A stretch of 64,000 bases of DNA from QHXW01 sp035280425 (GTDB lineage Bacteria > Acidobacteriota > Terriglobia > Bryobacterales > Bryobacteraceae), in the NCBI GenBank assembly GCA_035280425.1, contig DATEFW010000044.1:62001-126000 (forward strand). Direction: 5' to 3'. Each line of letters opens with the position of its first letter. Position 1 is the stretch's first letter. Both the position numbers and the translations under genes were made by a program. The notes below the pieces were generated by a model. It ran no database searches. It saw only the letters and a program-made list of their open reading frames with translations, and was not told the DNA's origin. Of the stretch, positions 1 to 7,120 are shown piece after piece.

Positions 1-431
1 AGCACCAGGTGCGAAAACGTCGTGAACCGCTTAGTAAACGAATAGAAAAAAATGATTCCCAGCGCGACCGGCGCCAGATGAAAGCACAGCGTGTTCAGTT
101 CGCGCGCGGCATAAATGAAGATCAGGCTCGATACCGCCACAAATCCCCATCCGAATGTCGCCGACACCAGTCCCGCCGGAATGTGCCGCATGCGCGTGCG
201 CGGGTTTCGCCGGTCGATCTCCGCGTCGATCAGCCGGTTGAACGCCATAGCCGCCGACCGCGCCCCCACCATCGCAATCACGATCCACGCAATCTTGAAC
301 CAGATCTGCCGCGCGCTCATCCCGCCTTCCCGAATCGCCAGCATCGCGCCCGTCAGCGCAAACGGCAGCGCGAAAATCGAGTGCTCGAACTTAATCATCT
401 CGAGCGTCAGCCGGACTCGTTTCCAGAACAT
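1..431 (-). CDS. UbiA-family polyprenyltransferase, 3' part cut by window edge
   Basis: Integral-membrane aromatic prenyltransferase that attaches a polyprenyl chain to a hydroxybenzoate-type ring in quinone synthesis. The translation from ATG at 431 begins MFWKRVRLTLEMIKFEHSIF and contains the Asp-rich motif NRLIDAEIDRRNPRT near residue 70, followed by hydrophobic segments and YSFTKRF close to the edge. The NPRT ending resembles MqnP of the futalosine menaquinone route as much as classical UbiA, so I give no symbol. It is divergent from the DUF192 gene, with 76 bases between the starts. The C-terminal half lies outside the window. Confidence 0.88.
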   Translation of the reverse strand, partial: MFWKRVRLTLEMIKFEHSIFALPFALTGAMLAIREGGMSARQIWFKIAWIVIAMVGARSAAMAFNRLIDAEIDRRNPRTRMRHIPAGLVSATFGWGFVAVSSLIFIYAARELNTLCFHLAPVALGIIFFYSFTKRFTTFSHLV

Positions 432-507
432 GCGAGTGAAAGGACCGCTTGCCGCACTCTGCCCTCCGCGTGCAGCCTTGGAGTGAAAGAAGCTACCATT
501 TTATCGC

Positions 508-960
508 ATGCATCTCGCCCGCTTTGCCCTCCTCGGAATCTTCTGTCTCGCCGGCTGCGGCGGCCCGCAAACCGAATCGGTTGAAGATCTCCACACCCGC
601 ATCGTCACGCTGCCTGGTGGAGGCGAAATCCGCGCCGAAGTATTGATCAAACCCGCCGAAATGCAGCGCGGCATGATGTTCCGCGATGCGCTTCCCCAAG
701 GCCGTGGGCTGCTCTTCGTTCACGACAGGCCTAGCCCCTATCGTTACTGGATGTACAACGTCAAAGCCCCGCTCGATATCATCTTCATGGACGAAAACCG
801 CCAGATCGTCGAAATCTCCGCCGACACGCCCATCTGTACCTCGAAGCCCGCCGACTGCCCCCTCTACGGCGGCCATCACAACGAGCAGTACGTGCTCGAG
901 CTCCGCGCCGGAGAAGCCAAACGCCTCAGCCTTCACGAAGGTCAGAGCTTGAATTTTTAG
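508..960 (+). CDS. DUF192 family lipoprotein
   Basis: A 150-residue protein with a lipoprotein-type leader (MHLARFALLGIFCLAGCGG; lipobox LAGC), so it is probably anchored on the outside of the cytoplasmic membrane. The body is a DUF192 domain: an early segment with GMMFRDALPQGRGLLF, then MYNVKAPLDIIFMD, and the end VLELRAGEAKRLSLHEG. The biochemical role of DUF192 is unknown. The gene is unusual because a diverged copy of its last ~80 bases lies 356 bases downstream at 1316-1397, with two tiny genes in between. Confidence 0.9.
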   Translation: MHLARFALLGIFCLAGCGGPQTESVEDLHTRIVTLPGGGEIRAEVLIKPAEMQRGMMFRDALPQGRGLLFVHDRPSPYRYWMYNVKAPLDIIFMDENRQIVEISADTPICTSKPADCPLYGGHHNEQYVLELRAGEAKRLSLHEGQSLNF

Positions 961-1171
961 ATCTCAACTATCCGAAAAGATAGCCGCTCTTATCCGTTTG
1001 GTTCACGCTGAAGGGCCATGTTGGAATTCTCCTCTGCCGCTCCGACAGCGCTCGATTCGCACGGACCCCATAGAAAACAAAGGTGTGCGTCGGTTCCATG
1101 AGGGCGTTCTCAACCGACTGGCTTTTGTCTGGTAATTCAGTTGCACTTGCCATCGGCGGAAGGAGAGACCG

Positions 1172-1228
1172 ATGAAAACCAGAACGACGTTAAAGGCCGG
1201 GGTAGCTCCTGGGCCCTGCAGAGCGTAG
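1172..1228 (+). CDS. Putative 18-residue KAG micropeptide, copy 1
   Basis: A tiny open frame preceded by a strong ribosome site, AAGGAGAG, four bases before the ATG at 1172. It encodes MKTRTTLKAGVAPGPCRA. The next frame, at 1238, encodes a peptide of the same plan (MK.RT..KAG..PGP), so the reading frame appears conserved between neighbouring copies. A third peptide with the same MK.xT..KAG opening is at 12415 on the minus strand. I do not know a function. A precursor peptide, a leader peptide or a small regulator are all possible. That the frame is translated is inferred from the ribosome site and the paired copies. Confidence 0.5.
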   Translation: MKTRTTLKAGVAPGPCRA

Positions 1229-1237
1229 CGAGAACCA

Positions 1238-1291
1238 ATGAAGATCAGGACCAATTGTAAGGCCGGCATACCGCCCGGGCCGCCGATCTGA
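1238..1291 (+). CDS. Putative 17-residue KAG micropeptide, copy 2
   Basis: Begins nine bases after the stop of copy 1 and encodes MKIRTNCKAGIPPGPPI. It aligns without gaps to copy 1 over the first 15 residues, with identities at M1, K2, R4, T5, K8, A9, G10, P13, G14 and P15. Its ribosome site is weak (a purine stretch, AGCGAGAA), so it may depend on translation of copy 1. One Cys sits at position 7, while copy 1 has one at 16. Function unknown. Confidence 0.45.
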   Translation: MKIRTNCKAGIPPGPPI

Positions 1292-1315
1292 AACGCGCTC
1301 GCGGCCCTGGATGTC

Positions 1316-1397
1316 CACAGCGAGCGCTACCCGCTCGATCTCCGCCGGCGAAGCCAAGCGCCTCGGCCTCCACGAAGGTCAGACCCTGAATTTCTGA
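1316..1397 (+). pseudogene. Diverged copy of the DUF192 gene 3' end
   Basis: Repeats the last ~80 bases of the DUF192 gene at 508-960. The conceptual peptide reads HSERYPLDLR, then after a two-base deletion AGEAKRLGLHEGQTLNF and stop, against HNEQYVLELR and AGEAKRLSLHEGQSLNF in the intact gene. Within the last 16 codons most base changes are synonymous, and the stop is TGA instead of TAG. The fragment therefore seems to come from a gene that was once functional elsewhere. There is no start and no upstream part of the gene. Confidence 0.8.
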
Positions 1398-1419
1398 GCC
1401 GCAGCCGACTTCACTGACA

Positions 1420-1447
1420 GCATCCAGTAATCTGTAAAACTGGATGC
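1420..1447 (+). promoter_or_regulatory. Perfect 9-bp inverted repeat touching the start codon
   Basis: GCATCCAGT at 1420-1428 and ACTGGATGC at 1439-1447 are exact reverse complements separated by 10 bases, and the ATG of the downstream ribbon-helix-helix-like gene follows at once. A -10-like TAATCT lies in the left arm and spacer (1428-1433). The position fits an autoregulatory operator of an antitoxin-type gene. As RNA it could also form a hairpin that blocks initiation. There is no ribosome site between the repeat and the ATG, so the transcript may be nearly leaderless. Confidence 0.6.
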
Positions 1448-1678
1448 ATGACCTCCGTACGCCACCAGGTCACCTTCGACTTCCGCGACGCCCCCCAATT
1501 GCTCGATAGCCTCCGCCTTTTCGCGGCGAAACGGAATTCCACTCAGAAAGCCATCTTGGCCAAAGCGCTCCGGCCTTACTTCGCTCAGTGCCAAGATGAA
1601 CTCGCCCTGTTGATGGCTGCCGAAAAGAGCTTCGCGGAATGGGACAACGAACAAGACCGCGTGTATAACGCCCTTTGA
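1448..1678 (+). CDS. Antitoxin-like small protein, orphan
   Basis: A 76-residue protein, MTSVRHQVTFDFRDAPQLLD at the start and SFAEWDNEQDRVYNAL at the end. The short N-terminal strand, helical centre with AAKRNSTQKAILAKAL, and the acidic FAEWDNEQD tail resemble type II antitoxins with a ribbon-helix-helix DNA-binding part. No toxin follows: larB begins 36 bases downstream on the same strand. It may therefore be an orphan antitoxin or a stand-alone repressor. The perfect inverted repeat directly before its ATG supports DNA-binding autoregulation. The family assignment is inference from pattern. Confidence 0.55.
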   Translation: MTSVRHQVTFDFRDAPQLLDSLRLFAAKRNSTQKAILAKALRPYFAQCQDELALLMAAEKSFAEWDNEQDRVYNAL

Positions 1679-1714
1679 CGTCCTCCATTCCTCCACCTGT
1701 TATTCTGAGGTCGT

Positions 1715-2461
1715 ATGAATCGCGATGAGTTGCGCTCCCTGTTCGAGCAGGTGCGTGAAGGCGCTGTCGACGTGGATGCCGCGCTCGCCCGCATGCGCCA
1801 CATGCCTTTTGAAGACCTGGGCTTCGCCAAAATCGATCACCATCGCGAGCTCCGCCACGGCATGCCCGAAGTGATCCTGGCCAAAGGCAAGACCGCGGAC
1901 CAGGTCGTTTCCATCGCCCGCCGCCTCCTGGAACACTCCCAGAACGTGCTCATCACGCGCGCCGATTCGGCCACGGCCGATGCCGTCAGCCAGTCGCTCA
2001 TCGGAGCCGAGCACTTTCCCCTTTCCGGCGCGATCCGCTTCTGGCGCGACAAAACCATTCGCGGCAAAGGCAAGATCGCCGTGGTCTGCGCCGGTACCAG
2101 CGACATTCCGGTCGCTGAAGAAGCCCAGATCACCGCCGAAGTCATGGGCAATCAGGTCGAGTCCATCCACGACGTCGGCGTCGCCGGCATTCATCGCCTG
2201 ATTGAAAACAGCGCGCGCTTGGCCGAAGCGCGCGTCGTCATCGTGTGCGCCGGCATGGAAGGCGCGCTCCCCAGCGCCGTTGGCGGCCTCGTCTCCTGCC
2301 CTGTCATCGCCGTTCCCACCAGCGTCGGCTACGGAGCCAGCTTCCACGGTCTCGCCGCCCTGCTCGGCATGCTCAACAGTTGCGCCAGCAATGTCACCGT
2401 CGTCAATATCGATAACGGCTTCGGCGCCGGATACGTCGCCAGCCTGATCAACCGACTGTAA
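1715..2461 (+). CDS. larB: LarB, pyridinium-3,5-bisthiocarboxylate mononucleotide synthesis
   Basis: LarB carboxylates and hydrolyses nicotinic acid adenine dinucleotide in the first step toward the nickel-pincer nucleotide cofactor of lactate racemase and related enzymes. The 248-residue length and sequence fit: an N-terminal helical part, then the PurE-like core with VVCAGTSDIPVAEEAQITAE, VIVCAGMEGALPSAVGGLV and PVIAVPTSVGYGASFHG, ending NIDNGFGAGYVASLINRL. A GAGGT ribosome site precedes the ATG. No larA, larC or larE is in the window, so the remaining genes would have to be elsewhere. A copy of its last 52 bases is at 3512-3563. Confidence 0.93.
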   Translation: MNRDELRSLFEQVREGAVDVDAALARMRHMPFEDLGFAKIDHHRELRHGMPEVILAKGKTADQVVSIARRLLEHSQNVLITRADSATADAVSQSLIGAEHFPLSGAIRFWRDKTIRGKGKIAVVCAGTSDIPVAEEAQITAEVMGNQVESIHDVGVAGIHRLIENSARLAEARVVIVCAGMEGALPSAVGGLVSCPVIAVPTSVGYGASFHGLAALLGMLNSCASNVTVVNIDNGFGAGYVASLINRL

Positions 2462-2504
2462 CCTACTTTTCAATCGCCCACCGCACACGAGTGTTTGCCG
2501 CAGC

Positions 2505-3227
2505 CTACCGTGTCGCAGGTGAAGAGCGGTACACAAGATTCCGGCGTGGATGCTGTGGAAGATGGAGCACACAAATTGTCGTGCCGATGTCCAGCCGCTC
2601 CCGCACCTTGTCGCTCCCTGCTACAACGCATCCATCCTGTGTGCGGAACTGATATCTTGCCACCCAACCTCCCGGGAAGCGATTGCAGGTGACCACAACC
2701 CCGGCTGTGGGTAGACCCTCGGCCTGCAACTGGCGACGCCTGCGGACAGAAATCAGGCTCCAGATGCCGAGCGCCGCCAGAGGTGTCGAGGGAACGCAGG
2801 GCGACCACCAGTCCCCTTCAGGACCCTCCCAGGCAGCCGGATGGTTAATACCGGGGTCCGACGGCAGAAACCGGATTGGCAGTGGGCCACCCTTCCGGAG
2901 ACCGCGCCAGTGGTCAAGAGATACAGAGCACTGGCCCGTAAAGGCAACCCCGTCGGCGCTGAACGCATAGGTCACTCTTGTCGTGCCTCTGGTGCGAAGC
3001 CGCGTGACCATCCCGGCCGCTTCACGGCTCTCCCGGCGCAATTTCGTCGACACGGCGATTTCTCGCGCGCCTCCGTACAGAGTCCCCAGCACAAAGCCGC
3101 CGAACACAACCAACAGTAACGCCCCGAGAACGACGCCTGAGACGTCCAAACTCGCGGGTCGTGGCAACGGCACAGACAGTTCCGCCGGCGGGGTCCAGCG
3201 TTCGGGAAACGTGACGTTGGAATCCAT
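2505..3227 (-). CDS. Two-segment membrane protein, DUF3592-like
   Basis: Starts at ATG 3227 (MDSNVTFPERW...), just after a GAGGG purine run; an in-frame upstream ATG at 3293 is possible but adds an unlikely Cys-rich leader. The ~240-residue product has a hydrophobic segment near residues 35-55 (VVLGALLLVVFGGFVLGTLY), an extracytoplasmic domain with TYAFSADGVAFTG, a weaker second hydrophobic segment (LAALGIWSLISV) and a repeat of the same beta motif (ARYQFRTQDGCVVAGS). Duplicated small beta modules between membrane segments resemble DUF3592. Function unknown. It lies wholly inside the insert between larB and the duplicated larB end. Confidence 0.6.
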   Translation of the reverse strand: MDSNVTFPERWTPPAELSVPLPRPASLDVSGVVLGALLLVVFGGFVLGTLYGGAREIAVSTKLRRESREAAGMVTRLRTRGTTRVTYAFSADGVAFTGQCSVSLDHWRGLRKGGPLPIRFLPSDPGINHPAAWEGPEGDWWSPCVPSTPLAALGIWSLISVRRRRQLQAEGLPTAGVVVTCNRFPGGWVARYQFRTQDGCVVAGSDKVRERLDIGTTICVLHLPQHPRRNLVYRSSPATR

Positions 3228-3511
3228 GCCCTCAGCCCGTCCGACGGTAGCATAGCAGACACAAACTGTATGAATGCGGCGCCAGCGGAGCAACGCCGCC
3301 GGCTCTGCTTGGCGGCGCCATCCCTGCGTCGCCGTGCCTTCCGCCCAGGCCCAGCCGGTACAAGCGATTGCAGGATGACTGCCCGAATACCTTTACCGGT
3401 CGCGCGCAGATAATGGATACATGAATGTGTCGTTGCTCCGCCTCATTGCCCCGGTTTTCGAGTGTCCGCCGACGCTTTGAGCCAATCATGAGCAGCTCGC
3501 CGCGAACAATC

Positions 3512-3563
3512 CGATAACGGTTTCGGCGCAGGCTACGTCGCCAGCCTGATCAACCGACTGTAA
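3512..3563 (+). pseudogene. Copy of the larB gene 3' end
   Basis: Fifty-two bases matching 2410-2461 of larB, including the TAA stop, with three mismatches. Each mismatch is synonymous (the GGC/GGT, GCC/GCA and GGA/GGC codons in DNGFGAGYVASLINRL). No earlier part of larB is present. The 284 bases between the DUF3592-like gene start and this remnant (3228-3511) show no gene I can support. The silent differences argue that this end came from a working larB of a relative rather than from decay of a local copy. Confidence 0.85.
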
Positions 3564-3611
3564 CTCGCGCTCGGTTTACTTGCGCTACATTGACAATTTC
3601 AGGGAGAACCG

Positions 3612-4622
3612 ATGCAATCTTCTCGAATTCGCGTGCTGCTCGCCGCCATGTGCCTGCTGGCCATGGGGCAAGCGGGACGGACCGGCCAGGTCGCCCGCTC
3701 GCAGTCGCCGCGGAATCTCACCAAAGCCGACATCGATACCTGGATGAAGGACCTTCGCAACTGGGGCCGTTGGGGCAATCACGATCAGCTGGGTGCCCTC
3801 AATCTCATTACGCCCGCGAAAAGAAAGGAAGCCGCCGCCCTGGTTCGCGATGGCGTCTCCGTATCGCTCGCGCACGACGTCGAGACCGAAAAAGCCGTGG
3901 ATAATGCCTCGCCCTTCGTCCATACCATGACCGCCACTGGCCTCAACCCGCTCGAAGGCCAGTTCTGCCTCGATACTTATTCGGTGAGTTATCACGGTTG
4001 GGCCCATACCCACATGGACGCGCTTTGCCACATGTTCTACGAAGGCCGCATGTTCAACGGCTATTCGCAGAAGGAAGTCACCGGCAAGGGCGCCGGCGAA
4101 CTGGGCATCAACAATATCAAAAGCGGCATCTTCACCCGCGGCATTCTGATGGACATCGCGCGGCTGAAGAATGTTCCTTATCTCGAGCCCGGCCAGCCGA
4201 TTTATCCGGAAGATCTCGACGCTTGGGAGAAGAAGGCGGGAATCAAAGTTTCAAGTGGCGACGTCGTTCTCATTCGCACCGGACGTTGGGCGCGCCGCGC
4301 GGCCAAAGGTCCCTGGGATGTCGGTGCCAAATCGGCGGGCCTCTACGCGTCTTGCGCGCGCTGGCTCCGCGAGCACGACGTGGCCATCATCGGCTCCGAT
4401 GCCGCGAGCGACGTGATGCCCTCGGGTGTCGAAGGCGTCCACCAGCCTATTCACCAGTTGGCGCTGGTCGCCATCGGCATGCCGATCTTCGATAACTGCG
4501 ATCTCGAAGCCCTCAGCCGGGCAGCCAGCGAGCGCAAGCGCTGGGATTTTCTCATCACCGCCGCGCCCCTCGCCGTGCCGCGCGGAACCGGCTCGCCCTT
4601 GAACCCCATCGCCACGTTTTAA
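3612..4622 (+). CDS. Exported cyclase family protein (kynurenine formamidase-like fold)
   Basis: A 336-residue protein with an N-terminal signal segment (residues 6-26) and the cyclase-family metal-binding signature HTHMDALCH at 132-140 (H132, H134, D136, H140). Family members are metal-dependent hydrolases of amides or cyclic esters; the substrate here cannot be told. The insert around residues 175-235 and the late motif GSDAASDVMPSG also fit the family. An AGGGAGAA ribosome site precedes ATG 3612. It lies 60 bases upstream of a Tat-exported PIG-L deacetylase on the same strand, so the two may form a small secreted-hydrolase operon. Confidence 0.85.
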   Translation: MQSSRIRVLLAAMCLLAMGQAGRTGQVARSQSPRNLTKADIDTWMKDLRNWGRWGNHDQLGALNLITPAKRKEAAALVRDGVSVSLAHDVETEKAVDNASPFVHTMTATGLNPLEGQFCLDTYSVSYHGWAHTHMDALCHMFYEGRMFNGYSQKEVTGKGAGELGINNIKSGIFTRGILMDIARLKNVPYLEPGQPIYPEDLDAWEKKAGIKVSSGDVVLIRTGRWARRAAKGPWDVGAKSAGLYASCARWLREHDVAIIGSDAASDVMPSGVEGVHQPIHQLALVAIGMPIFDNCDLEALSRAASERKRWDFLITAAPLAVPRGTGSPLNPIATF

Positions 4623-4682
4623 CTCCTCGGCGCAGCGGCATCAGCTCTTGATAAGCTGAGTCTCACCCGAAAAGGAGTGCTT

Positions 4683-5615
4683 ATGGATCGCCGCAATTTT
4701 CTCGGCAACGCGCTCGCCGGTGGACTCGCCGGTGCTTCTCTGTCGCCCGCGCAGGCGGCCGGTCAGCCGGATGTCGTCATCGAGCGCGCCGCCGCAGGCA
4801 ATCCGCACCGCGGAAAAGTCCTCGCTCTCATCACGCCCCATCTCGACGACGGCCCGTTTTTCGCCTGCGGCACCGTCGTGAAACTGCTCAACGAAGGCTA
4901 CACCGGTTATTTCATCCGCACCAGTAACGACGAAAAAGATTCCTACAAGCTCACCCTGGGCGAAACCGTCCTGGCCAACGAGCGCGATACCGAAGCGTTG
5001 CTCAAAGCCTCGGGCCTCAAGAAGGCTTACGACCTCGGCTATCGCAATCACCGCATGGATGAAATCGCCCGCACCGAAATTCGCGCCCGGCTGATCTTTC
5101 TGTTTCGATTATTGAAGGTCGATACCGTCTTCAGTTACGACCCGTGGGGGCACTATGAAGAGAATCCCGATCACTACGTAACCGCGCAGTCGGTCGAAGC
5201 CGCGTGCTGGATGTCAGGCGGCAATCTCGATTTCCCCGAGCATTTCGAGACCGGCCTAAAACCGCACAGCGTGTCGGAAAAGTATTATTTCGCGCGCGGT
5301 CCGCAACTGGTGAACCGCGTGGTCGATATCGCCCCCACTTTCGAGGCCAAATTCGGCTGTCTCAAAGCATGCAGAACCATGGTCACCCACATGGTTCGGG
5401 ATTTCAATGACTCGCTCGCCGAACGCAAGCTCCGTATTCCCGCACTTGCCGGGAATATCGATTCCGCGATCCACGAATACGCCAGGCTGTCTTTGGAAAA
5501 TTTAGGCCGCGCCGCGGGGCGCAAGCATGGTCTGGAATATGCGGAGGAGTTTCACTACATCGGACCGGACCAGTCGCTCGATCCCTACATTTCGAGCCAC
5601 GCCGTGCCGCTGTAA
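4683..5615 (+). CDS. PIG-L family deacetylase, Tat-type leader
   Basis: The start is ATG 4683, placed after AAAGGAG at 4671-4677; the GTG at 4677 lies inside the ribosome site. The 310-residue product begins MDRRNFLGNALAGG, a Tat-like twin-arginine leader, and has the zinc-binding motif TPHLDDGPFFACG at 51-63, a variant of the usual PHPDD, plus NPDHYVTAQ further on supplying another His. Members remove N-acetyl groups from sugars such as GlcNAc conjugates. HL in place of HP is a small deviation. The downstream gene, rlmN, is convergent and three bases away. Confidence 0.88.
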   Translation: MDRRNFLGNALAGGLAGASLSPAQAAGQPDVVIERAAAGNPHRGKVLALITPHLDDGPFFACGTVVKLLNEGYTGYFIRTSNDEKDSYKLTLGETVLANERDTEALLKASGLKKAYDLGYRNHRMDEIARTEIRARLIFLFRLLKVDTVFSYDPWGHYEENPDHYVTAQSVEAACWMSGGNLDFPEHFETGLKPHSVSEKYYFARGPQLVNRVVDIAPTFEAKFGCLKACRTMVTHMVRDFNDSLAERKLRIPALAGNIDSAIHEYARLSLENLGRAAGRKHGLEYAEEFHYIGPDQSLDPYISSHAVPL

Positions 5616-5617
5616 TC

Positions 5618-6649
5618 TTACGCGCTGAGCCGCTTGAGTTGCCCGCACGCCGCGAAAATGTCGCGCCCGCGCGGCTTGCGGATAAAGCACGGCATCGATC
5701 GCCGTACAATCGCCTGAAACGCGTGCACCCGCTCCGGCTCGGGCGTCTCGAAATCGATTCCCGGTCCAGGATTCAGCGCAATCAGGTTCACCTTGCAATT
5801 CAAATGCGCCAGCAACTTCACCACGCGCCGCGCGTCCAGATCCGAGTCGTTCACGCCCTTGAGCAGCACGTACTCAAAGGTCAGCTTCTCCCACGCGCGC
5901 AATGGATATGCGCGGCAAGCCTCGATCAGATCGCTCAGGTGGTACTTGCGGGTAATCGGCATCAGTTCCTGGCGCTGCTCTTCGGTCGATGCATTGAGTG
6001 ATACCGCCAGCTTCGGCCGCACCGGCTCTGCACCCAATTCCGCAATTTTGGGCACGATGCCGGCCGTCGAGAGCGTGATGCGCTTTTCTGAAAGCCCGAC
6101 ACCCTCGGGATCCACCAGAATGCGGGTGGCCTTGATGACGTTCGCGAGGTTCAGCAGCGGCTCACCCATCCCCATCATCACCACGTTCAGCCGCCCGCCC
6201 GGCTCGGCCAGCAAGCCGTTGTCGCGAGCCACGGTAATCACCTGGCCGACAATTTCACCCGCGGTCAGGCTGCGCTCGAGACCCATCAGCGCCGTTAGGC
6301 AGAATTTGCAATCGACCGGGCACCCCACCTGGCTCGAAATGCAGAGCGTTTCGCGTCCCTCTTCGGGCATCCGGACCGTTTCCACCGTCCGGCCATCTTC
6401 GAGGCGCAGCAGATAGCGGCGCGTGCCGTCGGTCGATTCATACCGGTGCTCGATTTCCGGCAGCCCGACCGAATGCCCGGCTGACAGCCGGTCGCGCAAG
6501 CCCTTGGGAAGCGTCGAAATCTGAACGAGTTCCGGAACGTGTTGACGATAAAGGGCGCTATAGACCTGCCGGGCGCGGAACTCCGGCTCATCCGGCCCCA
6601 GAGTTTCCCGGATTTCGCTAAGTTCCATGCCTAGAAGGGCTTGCGACAT
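5618..6649 (-). CDS. rlmN: RlmN, dual-specificity 23S rRNA/tRNA adenine C2-methyltransferase
   Basis: A radical-SAM enzyme that methylates A2503 of 23S rRNA and A37 of some tRNAs. The 343-residue protein has the radical-SAM cysteines in CPVDCKFC (110, 114, 117), the SAM-binding MMGMGEPLLN stretch, and near the C-terminus RGRDIFAACGQL, whose Cys335 is the methyl-accepting residue in this family. The typical N-terminal helical domain is present. The start at 6649 (MSQALLGM) could be replaced by the internal Met8. Confidence 0.95.
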   Translation of the reverse strand: MSQALLGMELSEIRETLGPDEPEFRARQVYSALYRQHVPELVQISTLPKGLRDRLSAGHSVGLPEIEHRYESTDGTRRYLLRLEDGRTVETVRMPEEGRETLCISSQVGCPVDCKFCLTALMGLERSLTAGEIVGQVITVARDNGLLAEPGGRLNVVMMGMGEPLLNLANVIKATRILVDPEGVGLSEKRITLSTAGIVPKIAELGAEPVRPKLAVSLNASTEEQRQELMPITRKYHLSDLIEACRAYPLRAWEKLTFEYVLLKGVNDSDLDARRVVKLLAHLNCKVNLIALNPGPGIDFETPEPERVHAFQAIVRRSMPCFIRKPRGRDIFAACGQLKRLSA

Positions 6650-6727
6650 CTAAGTTCAGTCTAGCACGGGCTCCGAAAACTCAGCCCGCCCCCGGTTTGC
6701 TCTAATGAATGAAAGGGCAACAAAACA

Positions 6728-7120
6728 TTGCTCGATTCCGTCTACAACTTAATTTTTGGGTGCCGTCACCGCCGCACGACCTTCCCGCTCACCCCCGCGG
6801 GCAAAAGCCGTTCCGAGCCCGGCGAAACCTATGTCGTGTGCCTCGACTGCGGCAAGCAGTTTGTCTACGACTGGGAAAACATGCGGCTGGGCGGGCCGGC
6901 CGATCTTTCGGCTGCCCATGACGGCGGGCAACCGGAACCGCAGCGAGTTCCGGCGAGAAAGAGGTCGAATCTCCGTTATGTGGCCATCGCATCGGCGCTG
7001 CCGGTGGCCTGGGCGATCCGCAGCGCCATCAAATCCCGGAAAAAAGCCAAGTCAGGCAAAGGCCACGAACATGCCGAAAGCGACCACCACGAAAACACGC
7101 AAACGCCGGGTACCACGTAA
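6728..7120 (+). CDS. Small CxxC protein with a C-terminal membrane segment
   Basis: A 130-residue protein starting at TTG 6728 (LLDSVYNLIFGCRHRRTTFP). A single CLDCGK pair near residue 40 sits in YVVCLDCGKQFVYDWENM, a half zinc ribbon; Cys12 might contribute. A hydrophobic stretch (YVAIASALPVAWAI) near 85-100 is followed by a Lys/His-rich tail. An ATG at 6709 leads to a different, non-coding-looking frame. The last 50 bases overlap the start of the ParB-like gene in another frame, which implies co-expression. Function unknown. Confidence 0.65.
   Translation: MLDSVYNLIFGCRHRRTTFPLTPAGKSRSEPGETYVVCLDCGKQFVYDWENMRLGGPADLSAAHDGGQPEPQRVPARKRSNLRYVAIASALPVAWAIRSAIKSRKKAKSGKGHEHAESDHHENTQTPGTT

Larger units (their letters stand above)
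961..1315 (+). other. Insert between DUF192 and the duplicated DUF192 end
   Basis: This stretch separates the intact DUF192 gene from the copy of its 3' end. A weak hairpin (CTATC 968-972, GATAG 979-983) follows the DUF192 stop. A 25-codon frame at 1098-1175 ends in TGA overlapping the ATG of the first micropeptide (ATGA) but has no ribosome site of its own. The two micropeptide genes at 1172 and 1238 are the only items here that look functional. Confidence 0.5.

Noticed and set aside
1700..2572. 290-codon minus-strand frame opposite larB
   Set aside because: Antisense frame over larB, Gly/Asp/Ala-rich with no known domain.
6756..7070. Upstream extension of the ParB-like gene
   Set aside because: This part is already coding in another frame for the CxxC protein; the basic N-terminus at 7071 is a more natural start.
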